DNA of 10,918 bases from Euperipatoides rowelli (GCA_003024985.2 PXIH01S0053465.1), one strand, 5' to 3'. Shown: positions 1 through 8,910, numbered from the stretch's first letter. Notes: a model not told the origin generated them from the letters alone. Made by a program: numbers and translations.

Positions 1-62
1 TGAAAACTAGATTTTCCAATGTTACAATCTTTAAAAAGTATAAAATAAATTTGTCTTTCAAC

Positions 63-150
63 ATAAATTGTATCAGACTGAGTGTGCAAAATAAGAGGTG
101 GCAACACAAATTGTATCAATTGAGTGTATAAAATAAAAGCGGTGGCAGCA
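63..150. repeat. Two-copy tandem duplication, 43-45 bp unit
   Basis: Positions 63-105 and 106-150 are two diverged copies of one unit. Both carry the blocks AAATTGTATCA, GAGTGT, AAAATAA and GGTGGCA in the same order with a few substitutions and short indels. The second copy runs directly into the foldback that starts at 145, so the two may be parts of one repetitive element. No coding potential is visible. Confidence 0.7.
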
Positions 151-264
151 GAGGACTTTAATTCCCCCCCCTTCCTTAAATTTTTTTTAAAAAAAAATTG
201 TTTTTTTTGGTACCACCTGTGGTGGTACCCGGGATGCCCTCCCGTCCTGGTACGCCTCTGCTGC
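145..264. repeat. Foldback element with 10-bp terminal inverted repeats and inner hairpin
   Basis: GCAGCAGAGG at 145-154 is the exact reverse complement of CCTCTGCTGC at 255-264. Between them lie a C8 run, a self-complementary T8A9 tract (181-197) and a perfect 9-bp hairpin, GGTACCACC-TGT-GGTGGTACC (209-229). The right half is GC-rich compared with its surroundings. It may be a small non-autonomous foldback or MITE-like repeat, or the end of a larger repeat. I see no clear target-site duplication and no ORF, so the transposon reading is inference while the inverted repeats are directly visible. Confidence 0.55.
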
Positions 265-1746
265 AGACACATCAAATTATTTCAATAGATAAAACTATAA
301 CTTCACAAATCCCAGTATTTATCGTATTAAAAAAAATTTGAACTATTATTTACAGAAATATAAATAATGTCTATTTAAATTTCATATGCAGGTGTACTAC
401 ACTTACAGTTATAGAAATAAAGACAAGCTGTCAGTTAGGGGCAATATCAGGTAAAAATAATTGCAACAGGTATTTCACAGTGTCCACACTGCCCTTTTAT
501 TATCCTCTCATGGATGCTTTTCCACCGCAGTCACTCCAGTGAACGCTGATGTTGTAGGTGGGTTTTTCATTGACAGGTTGCTTTGACCCATTGAGCGCTT
601 GTTTGAACTCAAACAAAAGTAGGTAATGTCCAAATAGTTTCATGAAGTTCTATTCCAGATACAATACAATATGAGCAGATGACATTTTGGATTGAAATTA
701 TTGATCTGCAAGACTCTATTTTATTTCTAGACATTTGATTTGAACCAATAAAATACTTTATTTTTTAACATATTCACTGAAAATTAATTATTAATGATGT
801 TTATTTTGAACTAATAATATTTTTATTTAATATATCCCATAATATTCTTTTGAAATACAATAATTACTCGTCACACGGAAGGTTACATTATTTAATTATT
901 AAATTTGATAACAATTGAAAGTAATAAATATTCAAGTTATTTATATAATTGTTATTTTTATGTTAGTTATTTAAAATAATAAATGAAATTGCTTTCTCTG
1001 CCTTAGTGACCCAATAAATACCCAGCTGTCGTCAGGGATAGTCACATGACTAAATCTAAATAAAATTATAAACTGCTAATAAATTATTTTACTAACCTGT
1101 GTTTTATATGCAGTGTACATTTTAATAAAGTGTGGAGAACTGAATTAATTGATGATGCAGTCAAATTCTTATATGGGTGAGTGGGTCATTTTGCACACCC
1201 TCATTGAGAATTTTTGTAGATTAAATCAGGAATGGGACTTGAGTTGGAACCAAGGCAAACATATGATTCCGAATATAAACCTGCATCTTTAAGACAGTGC
1301 TAAAACTCTTCTAAGAGTCATTACTAATAATTCATCCTACTACATAGGAGTGTCAAATTTTGATAATTTTTACAAAATACACAAAGAAACCAAATAACAA
1401 ACCCGGACAATTTACCATTCTGAATGAGAATTATTTAAATTTTAAAAGATAAAATAATATATAACAGACTAACAGTATTTTAATACATTATATTTACTGT
1501 ATCTGTATGTACCGGTACGCCTGGATTTGAATAACTTTGACATTTACGGAAAAAATATTTCAATCAAATTTCATCTTACATTTGATATAAATAAATAAAT
1601 AATTGTATTTTCTTATATGAGTAGAGTTAAAACCATATTTCTGGGACAGTCCCATGATGCATTGTGCCAACAGGAAGTGATGTTATTTGGGCATGTTAGG
1701 GACATTCACCGGAAATGACTTTAAAGATTGTGAACATCATGCTTAT
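265..1746. other. AT-rich stretch with no recognisable gene
   Basis: I see no long open frame, RNA gene or recognisable transposon in this stretch. It holds an 18-bp near-perfect palindrome at 599-616 (TTGTTTGA-AC-TCAAACAA) and a GTACCGGTAC palindrome at 1509-1518. Both are short enough to be chance or repeat debris. It is read as intergenic or intronic DNA. Confidence 0.6.
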
Positions 1747-3646
1747 CTAGTCACATGAATTCTTGACTGGATGTGTCATTATATTGAGGTGCATTAAAAA
1801 CAATGTATTATGAAAATTGCTGAAGTTTGTTGAAAATTCCTCAATATGCTCACGGAATTGACTGAACATTGCCGAACACCCCTGAAGCAAAGGAAGTGAT
1901 CTAGACAAAAATGAGTAGGTTTTTGGCATGTCGAATTGATTTATGAAATCCTCAAGATCTGACAATTTTTGTTGGACTTATTCACATTTGAGGGATGTGT
2001 AAAAATTGAAATAATGTGACATCAAAAAATATATACCGGTATATATAGGAAGATGTATTTTAAGGCGTGGAGTTCAAATACGGTATTGCAGTTTGTATGG
2101 AAATTCCTGAAGTGGAAAATCCCATTTCAGTCATTTTTGACAGCATTAAAAAATGCAATTTATCAAGCAGCAAATGACAGTTATTTGGCCCTGCAAACCT
2201 TCACTCTGAATTTGCAACCGAAAATCCAGAGTCAATCCAACAAGGCACGAAGGAAATATGACTATTTTAGTGATGTGGTGTGGAAGTAACCTACCGAAAA
2301 TGGCACCATAAAACATATTGAAAGGTACAGTCAGGATCCAAAAATATTCTGATACTATATTCCAGATGGCACTATGATCGGATAGAAAACAAAGAAGTTA
2401 GAGACTTCTGAATAATATGCCACCTTGAACTCTCAGTGGATATCCTATAAAGGTAACAAAGTAGTGCCTTCTACTTTGGACTAGAGGTAGAGCCCTAATA
2501 GCATCTCCTAAAATCAAAAATGAGTATGGTAGTCCTAGGACTAAATAAAAGGTCATTTTTGGTCTATTTTGGTGATTTTTATGACCTTATTTCCTATACC
2601 CTGGAGGTTACTCCCTGTCCCCTAGGCACTTTTTGGGTAAAAGTGTTGAAGCCAGTGCTCCATAGAAGATAGTCTGAAAAAAAAACCCCACATAAAAATC
2701 AAACTGTAAATAACAAAGTTAGAGTTAAGTTTATTCATTTTAGAACTAATAAAATATGAATTCATAAGCTATTGTTTCAGGTGTAACAGTCGATTTAAAG
2801 TTGTAGAACAAAAACTATATGGCATATAAATTTGTTTTGTATATAAGAATCATAATATATAACTTTTTAAAATTGGAACTAGACAGCTATCTGATTGGGC
2901 TGTGCGGTAAGGTAGGCTACATGTTAAACTTGTTGGAAGTAAAAACATTTTCTAAGTTTTTTTGAACTCTTTAACCTCAAAATTAAGTCGAACAGAAATT
3001 AACAAGGTTTAACAAAGTAGGTTTCTCATGATTCCCGATCTTTCTAGCCTATTCACGAAAAGGTCCAAACAGATGTTCAAGTCACCATCTGGTGACCAAC
3101 TTTTTTTTTTATAATTTATAAGAACAATGATAAGTGATCAATGCCAATGAGCATGCTCAGTATGAAAAAACCTTGTTTGGTCAATATATGATGTCAATCG
3201 AGATAGGAAAAGGGTCCAATAGGGCTTCTGATGGAAAAAAATAAAGTTTAACAATGTAAAATGAAAAACAATCTGGAAAAAGGAAGTCTAAGTTTATAAC
3301 TATTTCGACTGCTGATTGCAGTTTGAGTTAAAGGTGAAAACCGGGATTCAATCTGACTCTAGTAGAAAATAAAGGGAGCTTACAGCCAAACCATTTCTTT
3401 CTTTTTTTTCACCCTTCACACCCGCATTGGGGTATACTTGAGATAATGAGTAATTGCTTGTCAGCTGGTACATGTGAATACCATATATGGATTAAATTGT
3501 TTAGCCAAGAAATGGAATATATTCTCCTATAGTTTATAGTTACATAGGATGAACGTCTGTCATTGTTTGGCCTAAGCCTTTTATGAAATTTATGAATGAA
3601 AATTAAATTTTATTAACTTAAATTATATATGTATTAATTGTATGCA
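1747..3646. other. Non-genic stretch with two short unrecognised open frames
   Basis: The longest open frames are 1747-1965 on the minus strand (about 72 codons, with no ATG at its upstream end) and 2053-2289 on the plus strand (78 codons, ATG start, rich in Lys, Gln and aromatic residues). Neither shows a domain, signal peptide or motif that I recognise, and neither is flanked by convincing splice or polyadenylation signals. Small inverted structures cluster at 2457-2588. From 2600 to 3646 I see only AT-rich sequence. Confidence 0.5.
2029..2046. repeat. 18-bp perfect palindrome with CCGG centre
   Basis: ATATATACCGGTATATAT reads identically on both strands. It sits seven bases before the ATG of the 2053-2289 open frame, but nothing ties it to transcription. 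It may be a cruciform-prone site or microsatellite debris. Confidence 0.6.
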
Positions 3647-4392
3647 TTAAGTAGTTTGTATTATATTTGGATTATAACTAATTATACATGTTCCTGTGGA
3701 GTCCTTTTTACCCATTGGTAGGTTGCATAATAAGTCCATCTGGTAAAAATTTATAGCTGCGCTGTCAATGGTATCTGGTGCCAAGGTGTATAACATCTCT
3801 ATATTTCAGTTTGAAGTGGAATATTATACATAAATTTCATGTTACATGTATCATCTTTATCTCTTGGTAGTCCCATAACCCAGGCTGGATGACTTTTTAG
3901 TTTTTGTATAACTAACATAGTGTAGTCATTTTCTATTTCTTCAAATTTTTCACGATCTTATTGTATTGAATTGATGGACTGTTATATCCTATAGTAGTTT
4001 GATGAATGTATGTTCATGCATTAGCTCCAACTATATAAAGTTTGTTGTGTAAAAGTTGAAGGAAGCACATCTTAAAATGGTATTGCTTGTCTTGCAACAT
4101 CATCAATGATTGGTTCCATAAAGTTCCTTTATTTGGACCTTTGGTATTGCCTGTGTGTAAACCTGTAACATTTTGTATAGAGTGTTGAAATGTTTCTTTT
4201 GTGCACATTCCAATTTATTGGAGCCAGATCATAGTTTGTTCCTCCGAAACAATAAGGCGTTTTACATGTTATATTATTAATTTTGATTCTAATATGACAA
4301 TTTATAATAGATACACCAACTGATATATCACGAATGGCTTTACCTTTTACTAGTGTGTTTTGCATTTTATTGTCCTCTATTTCATAGTCCAA
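3647..4392 (-). pseudogene. Probable decayed coding sequence, family not recognised
   Basis: Four open frames follow one another on the minus strand with small overlaps or gaps, as expected of one gene broken by frameshifts and stops: 4392-4129, 4208-4014, 3957-3799 and 3796-3647. The peptides are mixed in composition and do not look like simple AT-rich noise. The first holds the stretches RDISVGVSIINC and TPYCFGGTNYDLAPINW, the third holds KSHPAWVMGLPRDKDD. I do not recognise the family and will not assign a function. It could be an ORF of another transposable element, since it lies next to the 5' LTR of the gypsy element but on the opposite strand, or a host pseudogene. The outermost ends are uncertain: the first frame lacks an ATG at its start and is preceded by a TGA. 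Chance open frames remain possible. Confidence 0.3.
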
Positions 4393-4503
4393 TCAAAAAA
4401 TAGGATACGAACAGTAAAATAAAACTTTAGGAATGCCATCGTTATAAATCTAAATCCATGTTAAGTTTATTTCTAATAATAACTAGTATTTTAGGTACAG
4501 TAA

Positions 4504-4716
4504 TGTCGTATATTGCCTTGTGTATTTTGTTATCGTGAGATTATATAAGTATCATGTGACTGTCTTTTAATGGAGTGACAGGCAAACAATGTATCACTTA
4601 GAGTGTAGCATTGATTTTGTAAAATTACCATTTGTAACTTCTGATATTGTTATATTTATTAAATGTTAGCATTCTTAAGTATTATTGCTATTGTGTTTTG
4701 AGGTCACATCAATACA
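4504..4716 (+). repeat. Putative 5' LTR of the gypsy element
   Basis: The segment begins TGT (4504) and ends ACA (4716), giving the usual TG...CA ends, and stops six bases before the primer-binding-site-like motif. It contains a TATA-like box, TATATAA, at 4542-4548, as an LTR promoter should. No second copy exists in the window to confirm the ends by identity, so the 5' boundary in particular is a guess. Confidence 0.35.
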
Positions 4717-4722
4717 AAAAAG

Positions 4723-4733
4723 TGGCGACGAGG
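4723..4733 (+). other. Primer-binding-site-like motif
   Basis: TGGCGACGAGG begins with TGG, the complement of a tRNA CCA tail. It lies directly downstream of the putative LTR and 39 bases before the Gag ATG. This is the place and form of a minus-strand primer binding site in gypsy elements. Which tRNA it would pair with was not determined. Confidence 0.6.
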
Positions 4734-4772
4734 AAAAAGAAAGAAACGACAACCTGGGAAAGTCAAACCGCG

Positions 4773-5027
4773 ATGGCTAAATCAATGGCATATCAATTTC
4801 CATCTGTTATAGGCAGTTTACCAGATTTTAATCAAAATCTGCAAGCTTCATGGGAAAATTATAATTTAAAGTTGAAGTAACTTTTTGAAGTAAATAACGT
4901 AGTATCTTCAGAAAGGAAGAGAGCAATAATGTTATCTGGTGCAACTATGTCAGTTATGACTACACAGATGTTTAACACTTCATGGCCGGTATTAAATAAA
5001 CACCCTATATTGAGAAAAGTGAAATAG
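4773..5027 (+). pseudogene. Gag N-terminal remnant of the gypsy element
   Basis: The frame starts at ATG 4773, shortly after the primer binding site, and runs in one frame to TAG at 5025-5027, interrupted by TAA at 4878-4880. The peptide begins MAKSMAYQFPSVIG. It then shows the pattern typical of invertebrate gypsy Gag starts: a W-x-x-Y segment (ASWENYNLKLK), then LFEVNNV, then SSERKRAIMLSGA. In intact Gags of this type that pattern leads into the capsid-like helical region. About 85 codons survive. The rest of the capsid region and the CCHC zinc knuckle that would bind RNA are missing. It can make no functional particle protein. The match rests on pattern recognition without alignment. Confidence 0.7.
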
Positions 5028-5051
5028 CTTTGTTTTTATGGGGGAAAAAAA

Positions 5052-5201
5052 AAGTACAAATTAGTGACAGCTGAATATAGTAATAATAATTTCAAACTGT
5101 TGATAGTATCTGAAGGTGAAGTTAGTCTTTTAGGACTTAATTGGTTTAAACCATTTGGCATTCAAATTCAAGGCTTCCATTCAATGGTGATGCCTGGTTA
5201 A
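5052..5201 (+). pseudogene. Retropepsin C-terminal remnant of Pol
   Basis: The frame from 5052 encodes a segment with FKLLIVSEGEVSLLGLNWF, which matches the C-terminal flap and helix of gypsy aspartic proteases (hydrophobic run, then SLLG-x-x-WL/F). The catalytic DTG/DSG half should lie upstream but is absent, consistent with a deletion joining Gag debris to this point across the poly-A-rich 5041-5053 region. The frame ends at TAA 5199-5201. The next ATG (5202) continues in the same frame into reverse transcriptase, so this is a Pol polyprotein with one internal stop and not a separate gene. Confidence 0.7.
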
Positions 5202-6090
5202 ATGGACAAATTTGGAAAGAGTTTAAATAACTTTTTTCAAGAGAGGCAATTGTCTTCTCTAAAAGTACCTCTGGTCAGAATAGAATTGAAGCCTAATAGC
5301 AGTCCTATATTTTTAAGTGCACACTCTGTACCAGTTTCTATTCAGGATAGAATAAATAAATTGTTGGAAAATATGATAAAGGATGGAACATTAGAACCTA
5401 CAGATTTTGTGTCTTCAGCTATACCAGTAGTGCCAATTTTGAAGTATGCGACTGTGTAGTGACTATAGATCAACATATGTATGAAAAAGAATGGATATCC
5501 TTTACCAACAGTGCAAGACATGATGACTACAATCTGTGGAGGCACAGTGTTCATTCAATTAGATTTAAACCAGTCTTACTATCAACTTCCAATGGATTCT
5601 AAATCAGCTGAATTTTTACCAATAAAAACATCCAAAGGATTATTAAAGGTTAAAAGAATGCCACAGGGTTTATTTGCATCTCCAGGCATTTTCCAAAAAC
5701 TCATGGAAACTTTGATTGCAGTGACCCAGGAGTGGTAGTGTTCATTAATGTTCTGATTACTAGATAGGGAGATCAGGAGCATGAAAATAGGTTACATCGA
5801 GTGGTAACCAGAATGAAAAAGATAGGAATGATACTCAGGAAGGGTAAGTGCAATGTAGTCACCAGCAAAGGAATAAAGCCAGCACCCTCAAATAGAGAAG
5901 CTATTCATAATGCACCTATTCCAAGGAATAAGGAGGATTTGCAAGCTTTTTTTACAACTTTTAAATTCCTATATATGTTTTCTAAAAGATAAAGACAAGG
6001 ATAAACCATGATATTTGAAGAAAAAGAAAAGCAATCATTTCAAAAGTTTAAATTACTTTTCAATCAAATCTGTAGTTTCCAAAAGGCCAT
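5202..6090 (+). pseudogene. Reverse transcriptase and start of RNase H, broken Pol
   Basis: This is the reverse-transcriptase part of a Ty3/gypsy Pol. Frame 5202-5459 covers the linker and fingers (VPLVRIELKP, then DGTLEPTDFVSSAIPVVP). A short piece in another frame near 5443-5483 gives CSDYRST, matching the GDYR motif. Frame 5481-5738 has YPLPTVQDM, the first catalytic Asp in LDLNQSYYQL (codon 5562-5564) and the RMPQGLFASPGIFQ block. From 5723 the third frame continues with FINVLI, where the catalytic Y-x-D-D should be: one residue is lost and the remaining Asp is Asn. The thumb (LRKGKCNVV, then NREAIHNAPIPRN) lacks the usual YLGH segment. Past stops at 5990-5992 and 6002-6004 the same frame gives FEEKEKQSFQKFKLLF, the start of the RNase H region. 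Inactive. Confidence 0.85.
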
Positions 6091-6124
6091 ATTTATTTTT
6101 AAAAAAATTCAAAAACCCAGTTCA

Positions 6125-6868
6125 ACAGCTTTGATGACTTCATCAAAATGTCCTTCTTAACAAGTTTTGATGACATCATTAAAATATTCCTCTTAACAAA
6201 TTTTAATGACATCAAAATATCCTTCTTATCAAGTTTTGTGATATGTTCAAAAAAATCTATCTTAGAAAACTTTAACGACATTTACAAAATATCCCTTTTA
6301 GCAAGTTTTGATATCATAAAAAAATTCCTTTAGCAAGTATGGATGACATCATTAAAATATTCCTCTTATCAAGTTTTGATATCAAAATATTCATCTTAGC
6401 AAGTTTTGATGACATCATTAAAATATTCCTCTTAACAAGTTTGGATGAGATCCTTAAAATATTCCTCTTAGCAAGTTTTGATGACACCATTAAAATATTC
6501 CTCTTACAAATTTTGATGACATCACTAAAATATTCCTCTTAGCAACTTTTGATGACATTAAAATATTCCTTAGCAAGTTTTGATGACATCATTAAAATAT
6601 TCCTCTTAGCAAGTTTTCATATCATTAAAATATTTCTCTTAGCAATATGATGTTGACATCATTAAATATTCCTCTTAGCAAGTTTTGATGTCAAAATATT
6701 CATCTTAGCAAGTTTGGTGACATCATTAAATATTCCTCTTAGTAAGTTTTGATATGTTCAAATGATCCCTCATAGATCAGAAATAATAGTCCCCTTGGCA
6801 AGTTTTGATGACATGATCAAACTATTGCTCTTAGCAGCTTTGATGACATCATGAAAATATTCCTCTTA
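6125..6868. repeat. Minisatellite, about 21 units of 30-36 bp
   Basis: About 21 head-to-tail units are visible. Most are 36 bp, beginning GCAAGTTTTGATGACATCAT and ending AAAATATTCCTCTTA. Full-length or near-full units start at 6160, 6333, 6399, 6435, 6471, 6573 and 6798. Shorter variants of 30 bp (6369 and 6678), 31-33 bp (6196, 6301, 6542, 6609) and 34-35 bp occur. The left edge (6125) and the part near 6742-6797 are most diverged. Because 36 bp is twelve codons, long stretches stay open on both strands, but indels break every frame and these are not genes. The order of variants repeats with a 309-bp offset. The array starts where the gypsy Pol homology ends. Confidence 0.95.
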
Positions 6869-6895
6869 TACTTGTAAAATTTAATTACAAGTATA
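6867..6895. repeat. Hairpin at the right edge of the minisatellite
   Basis: TATACTTGTAA (6867-6877) and TTACAAGTATA (6885-6895) form a perfect 11-bp stem with a 7-base loop, immediately after the last minisatellite unit. A second small stem, TAAAGGC-ATAGG-GCCTTTA, follows at 6905-6923. They may mark the edge of the repeat or of an inserted element. No function is shown. Confidence 0.6.
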
Positions 6896-6923
6896 CTATT
6901 AGTATAAAGGCATAGGGCCTTTA

Positions 6924-8599
6924 GTTGTATATGAATAAACCCATGAATTATATGATGGTGAGAATAAATAAAATGCTGAAAAATAAACATATTATTTTTT
7001 GTACTATCGGTTTATCTTAAGAATAAGCACATAACACAGAGACAATTACTGTTTAACCTATTTATTCTGTGTATAGCGTGGCACATATAATACCGGTTAA
7101 CCTAGTACGGTAATGTTCAACTCCAGCAGTAAGGTTCATTGGTGGGAAGTGGTTGGCGGTATGTCTAGGTTCGGATGTTGCCGTTTCTGTATTTCTCAGT
7201 TTCTGCTACTCCTAGGACAGTTCCAAGCTTTGGCTACCGGTCATCTTAAAAGGTCTATAAAAAGAATTCAAGGGGAATACATTAATCCATTAATTTAACC
7301 ATTGATATAATCAGCATTATTCCTCCCTCAGTAGTGTTCCATGCTAAGGTTCACTGGAAATAATCTTTAGAAATATATTCACTGTCTATCCAGATTTTGA
7401 CTATCATGTCCTCTGCCTTTTTACACATCGTTATATCTATCTGGTTCTAAAGGTAGTCTGTTCTAAAAGTAATATATTCCTCACATGAGCATGCACATTA
7501 TTCAGCTACATTATACTACAACAATGAATTAAAGTCAACCTCTTGTGAGTTTGATGCTAGGTGCTTAATATATTATATGATAAATTAAATGTTTTATTCA
7601 TAAACAAATAATTAGAAGGTGCAATTAACTAATAAATGTATAATTTAGATTATTTAAATATCTTATTTTATTTGCATTTATTTCAAAGTATACTTTAATT
7701 AGAAAGTAGCCAGGGTACTGGCTACAATACTTTTTTTGAGGCATATTAGTTGAAAATTTTTCTCATGTTTGGGAGTTTTCTTTGATTTAAAGTGTCAAAA
7801 TTTTTTAGTAATAATAATCTTGAATTTTAAAGATAATTGGAAAAAGGGAATTAATTTTAATATAATTTTAGTTTCTAGAAAAATAATGGAATTTTATTTT
7901 TATATGAATAAAAAGACAGTCTATTTGCTGTTTAAACTTTAACATGGGAGTGGTATCTTTAAGCATTAATTTGTAGGTTTTATTTCTGATTATGGCTAGA
8001 ATAATGAATTATTTTTACTCACATAATTTTTACTTTAATCTTTTAGTAGATAAAAGCCCAAATGGATCTCCCCTCCATCGGAGATCAAAAAGGCTTTGCC
8101 CTCACATAATGGATAACCTGGTGGGAATTTAAGCTTAATCTTGTCAAAAATCTGTTCATATTTGAATTAGCTTATTCCTAAAAAGTGTGTTTTTATAGTT
8201 AGAAAGGTGATTAGGTTATGTATAAGGTTTCTTATAATGGTACATTCTTTATCATTAAATTATATTCTGGCTTGTTAGGCTTGGGCCATGAGACAGGTCT
8301 CTCATAGTGAGCAGTTCAGTAGATTCATGATTAAAAAGATGTCCCTTAGACTTTATTATGGTAAATAGTGTGCCAAATCTTCAGGTATGAAGTCACTTTG
8401 AGCCGATTAATAAAGATGTTTCCAAGCTGTTGTTAGCTTGCTATGAATATTTTGCAATTTAGTAAATAAATCAGTAGCAACCCATTACTAAATTGATTAG
8501 CCTGAAAGATGGAAGAGCTTGTTGGTCATATAAATTGTGTTCTATGTTGGCATGCATAAGATCGGCTAGTCGGTTGACAAGATGGGCTTTACTCCACAC

Positions 8600-8602
<3 letters not shown>
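6924..8602. other. AT-rich stretch without a recognisable gene
   Basis: The only notable open frame is 7113-7298 (plus strand, 61 codons, ATG start). It is rich in Trp, Phe and Cys, matches nothing I recognise, and lacks flanking signals. It does not look like the missing RNase H or integrase of the upstream gypsy element. Apart from the hairpin near 8053-8097, I see nothing else. Confidence 0.5.
8053..8097. repeat. Two-part imperfect hairpin
   Basis: The outer arms AAAGCC (8053-8058) and GGCTTT (8092-8097) enclose the inner arms GATCTCC (8065-8071) and GGAGATC (8080-8086), around an 8-base loop and nearly symmetrical internal loops of 6 and 5 bases. It is more GC-rich than its surroundings. 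It could be a structured RNA segment, a fragment of a repeat, or chance. I do not recognise an RNA family. Confidence 0.4.
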
Positions 8603-8680
<78 letters not shown>

Positions 8681-8857
8681 AAGAGAGAGATAGATAGATA
8701 GATAGATTATTAGATAGAAAGATATATTATTAGATACATACATACATACATACATACAAAAGCCTTCTGGGCTACAAATGCATACCAGCCACATCCATAC
8801 ACACATACCTACCTACCTTCCTACCTACCTACCTACCACCTACCTACATACATACAT
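8603..8857. repeat. Compound microsatellite TA / GA / TAGA / TACA / TACC
   Basis: A pure (TA)31 run at 8603-8664 changes directly into (GA)n with one interruption (8665-8690), then (TAGA)n (8691-8707). A short degraded stretch follows, then (TACA)n (about 8735-8758), a 38-base non-repetitive spacer, and (TACC)n/(TACA)n (about 8797-8857). Open frames across it encode only Tyr-Ile or Arg-Glu repeats and are artefacts. A 16-bp palindrome, TACTGTATATACAGTA, follows at 8895-8910. Confidence 0.95.
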
Positions 8858-8910
8858 AGGCCTACATAGATGATAATAGAGTATATACATAGCCTACTGT
8901 ATATACAGTA

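Larger units (their letters stand above)
4504..6124 (+). mobile_element. Truncated Ty3/gypsy-type LTR retrotransposon
   Basis: The order LTR, primer binding site, Gag, protease, reverse transcriptase, RNase H start is that of Ty3/gypsy (Metaviridae-type) elements, and each part is in the expected order on the plus strand. The copy is dead: Gag is truncated, most of Gag and the protease catalytic part are deleted near 5027-5052, Pol crosses at least three reading-frame changes and several stops, and it ends in early RNase H where the minisatellite begins. I found no integrase and no 3' LTR downstream. The reverse transcriptase resembles the Mag/K02A2.6-like lineage found in many invertebrates. 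The lineage assignment is from memory of the family and is tentative; the gypsy call is firm. Confidence 0.85.

Noticed and set aside
599-616. TTGTTTGA-AC-TCAAACAA palindrome as an operator-like site
   Set aside because: Isolated, with no gene nearby, and 8-bp arms arise by chance in AT-rich DNA.
1509-1518. Recurring ACCGGT sites (1511, 2035, 7092, 7236) as a possible regulatory motif
   Set aside because: Four six-base sites over 11 kb with unrelated flanks are not enough to support a function.
1747-1965. 72-codon minus-strand open frame
   Set aside because: It has no ATG at its upstream end and no recognised motif; kept only as a remark on the non-genic stretch.
2053-2289. 78-codon plus-strand open frame with ATG
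   Set aside because: No domain or family recognised and no supporting signals; not called as a gene.
6099-6542. Open frames within the minisatellite encoding repeats like ASFDDIIKIFLL
   Set aside because: They follow from the 36-bp (12-codon) unit length, occur on both strands, and are broken by indels between units.
6125-6868. CRISPR array
   Set aside because: Units are tandem with no unique spacers, lengths vary, and the genome is eukaryotic; it is a minisatellite.
7113-7298. 61-codon open frame with ATG, rich in Trp, Phe and Cys
   Set aside because: No recognised domain, no flanking gene signals, and length is within chance; it also does not match missing parts of the gypsy Pol.
8471-8806. 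Open frames on both strands across the microsatellite
   Set aside because: Their sequence is Tyr-Ile, Ser-Leu or Arg-Glu repeats produced by the TA and GA runs; there is no independent coding signal.
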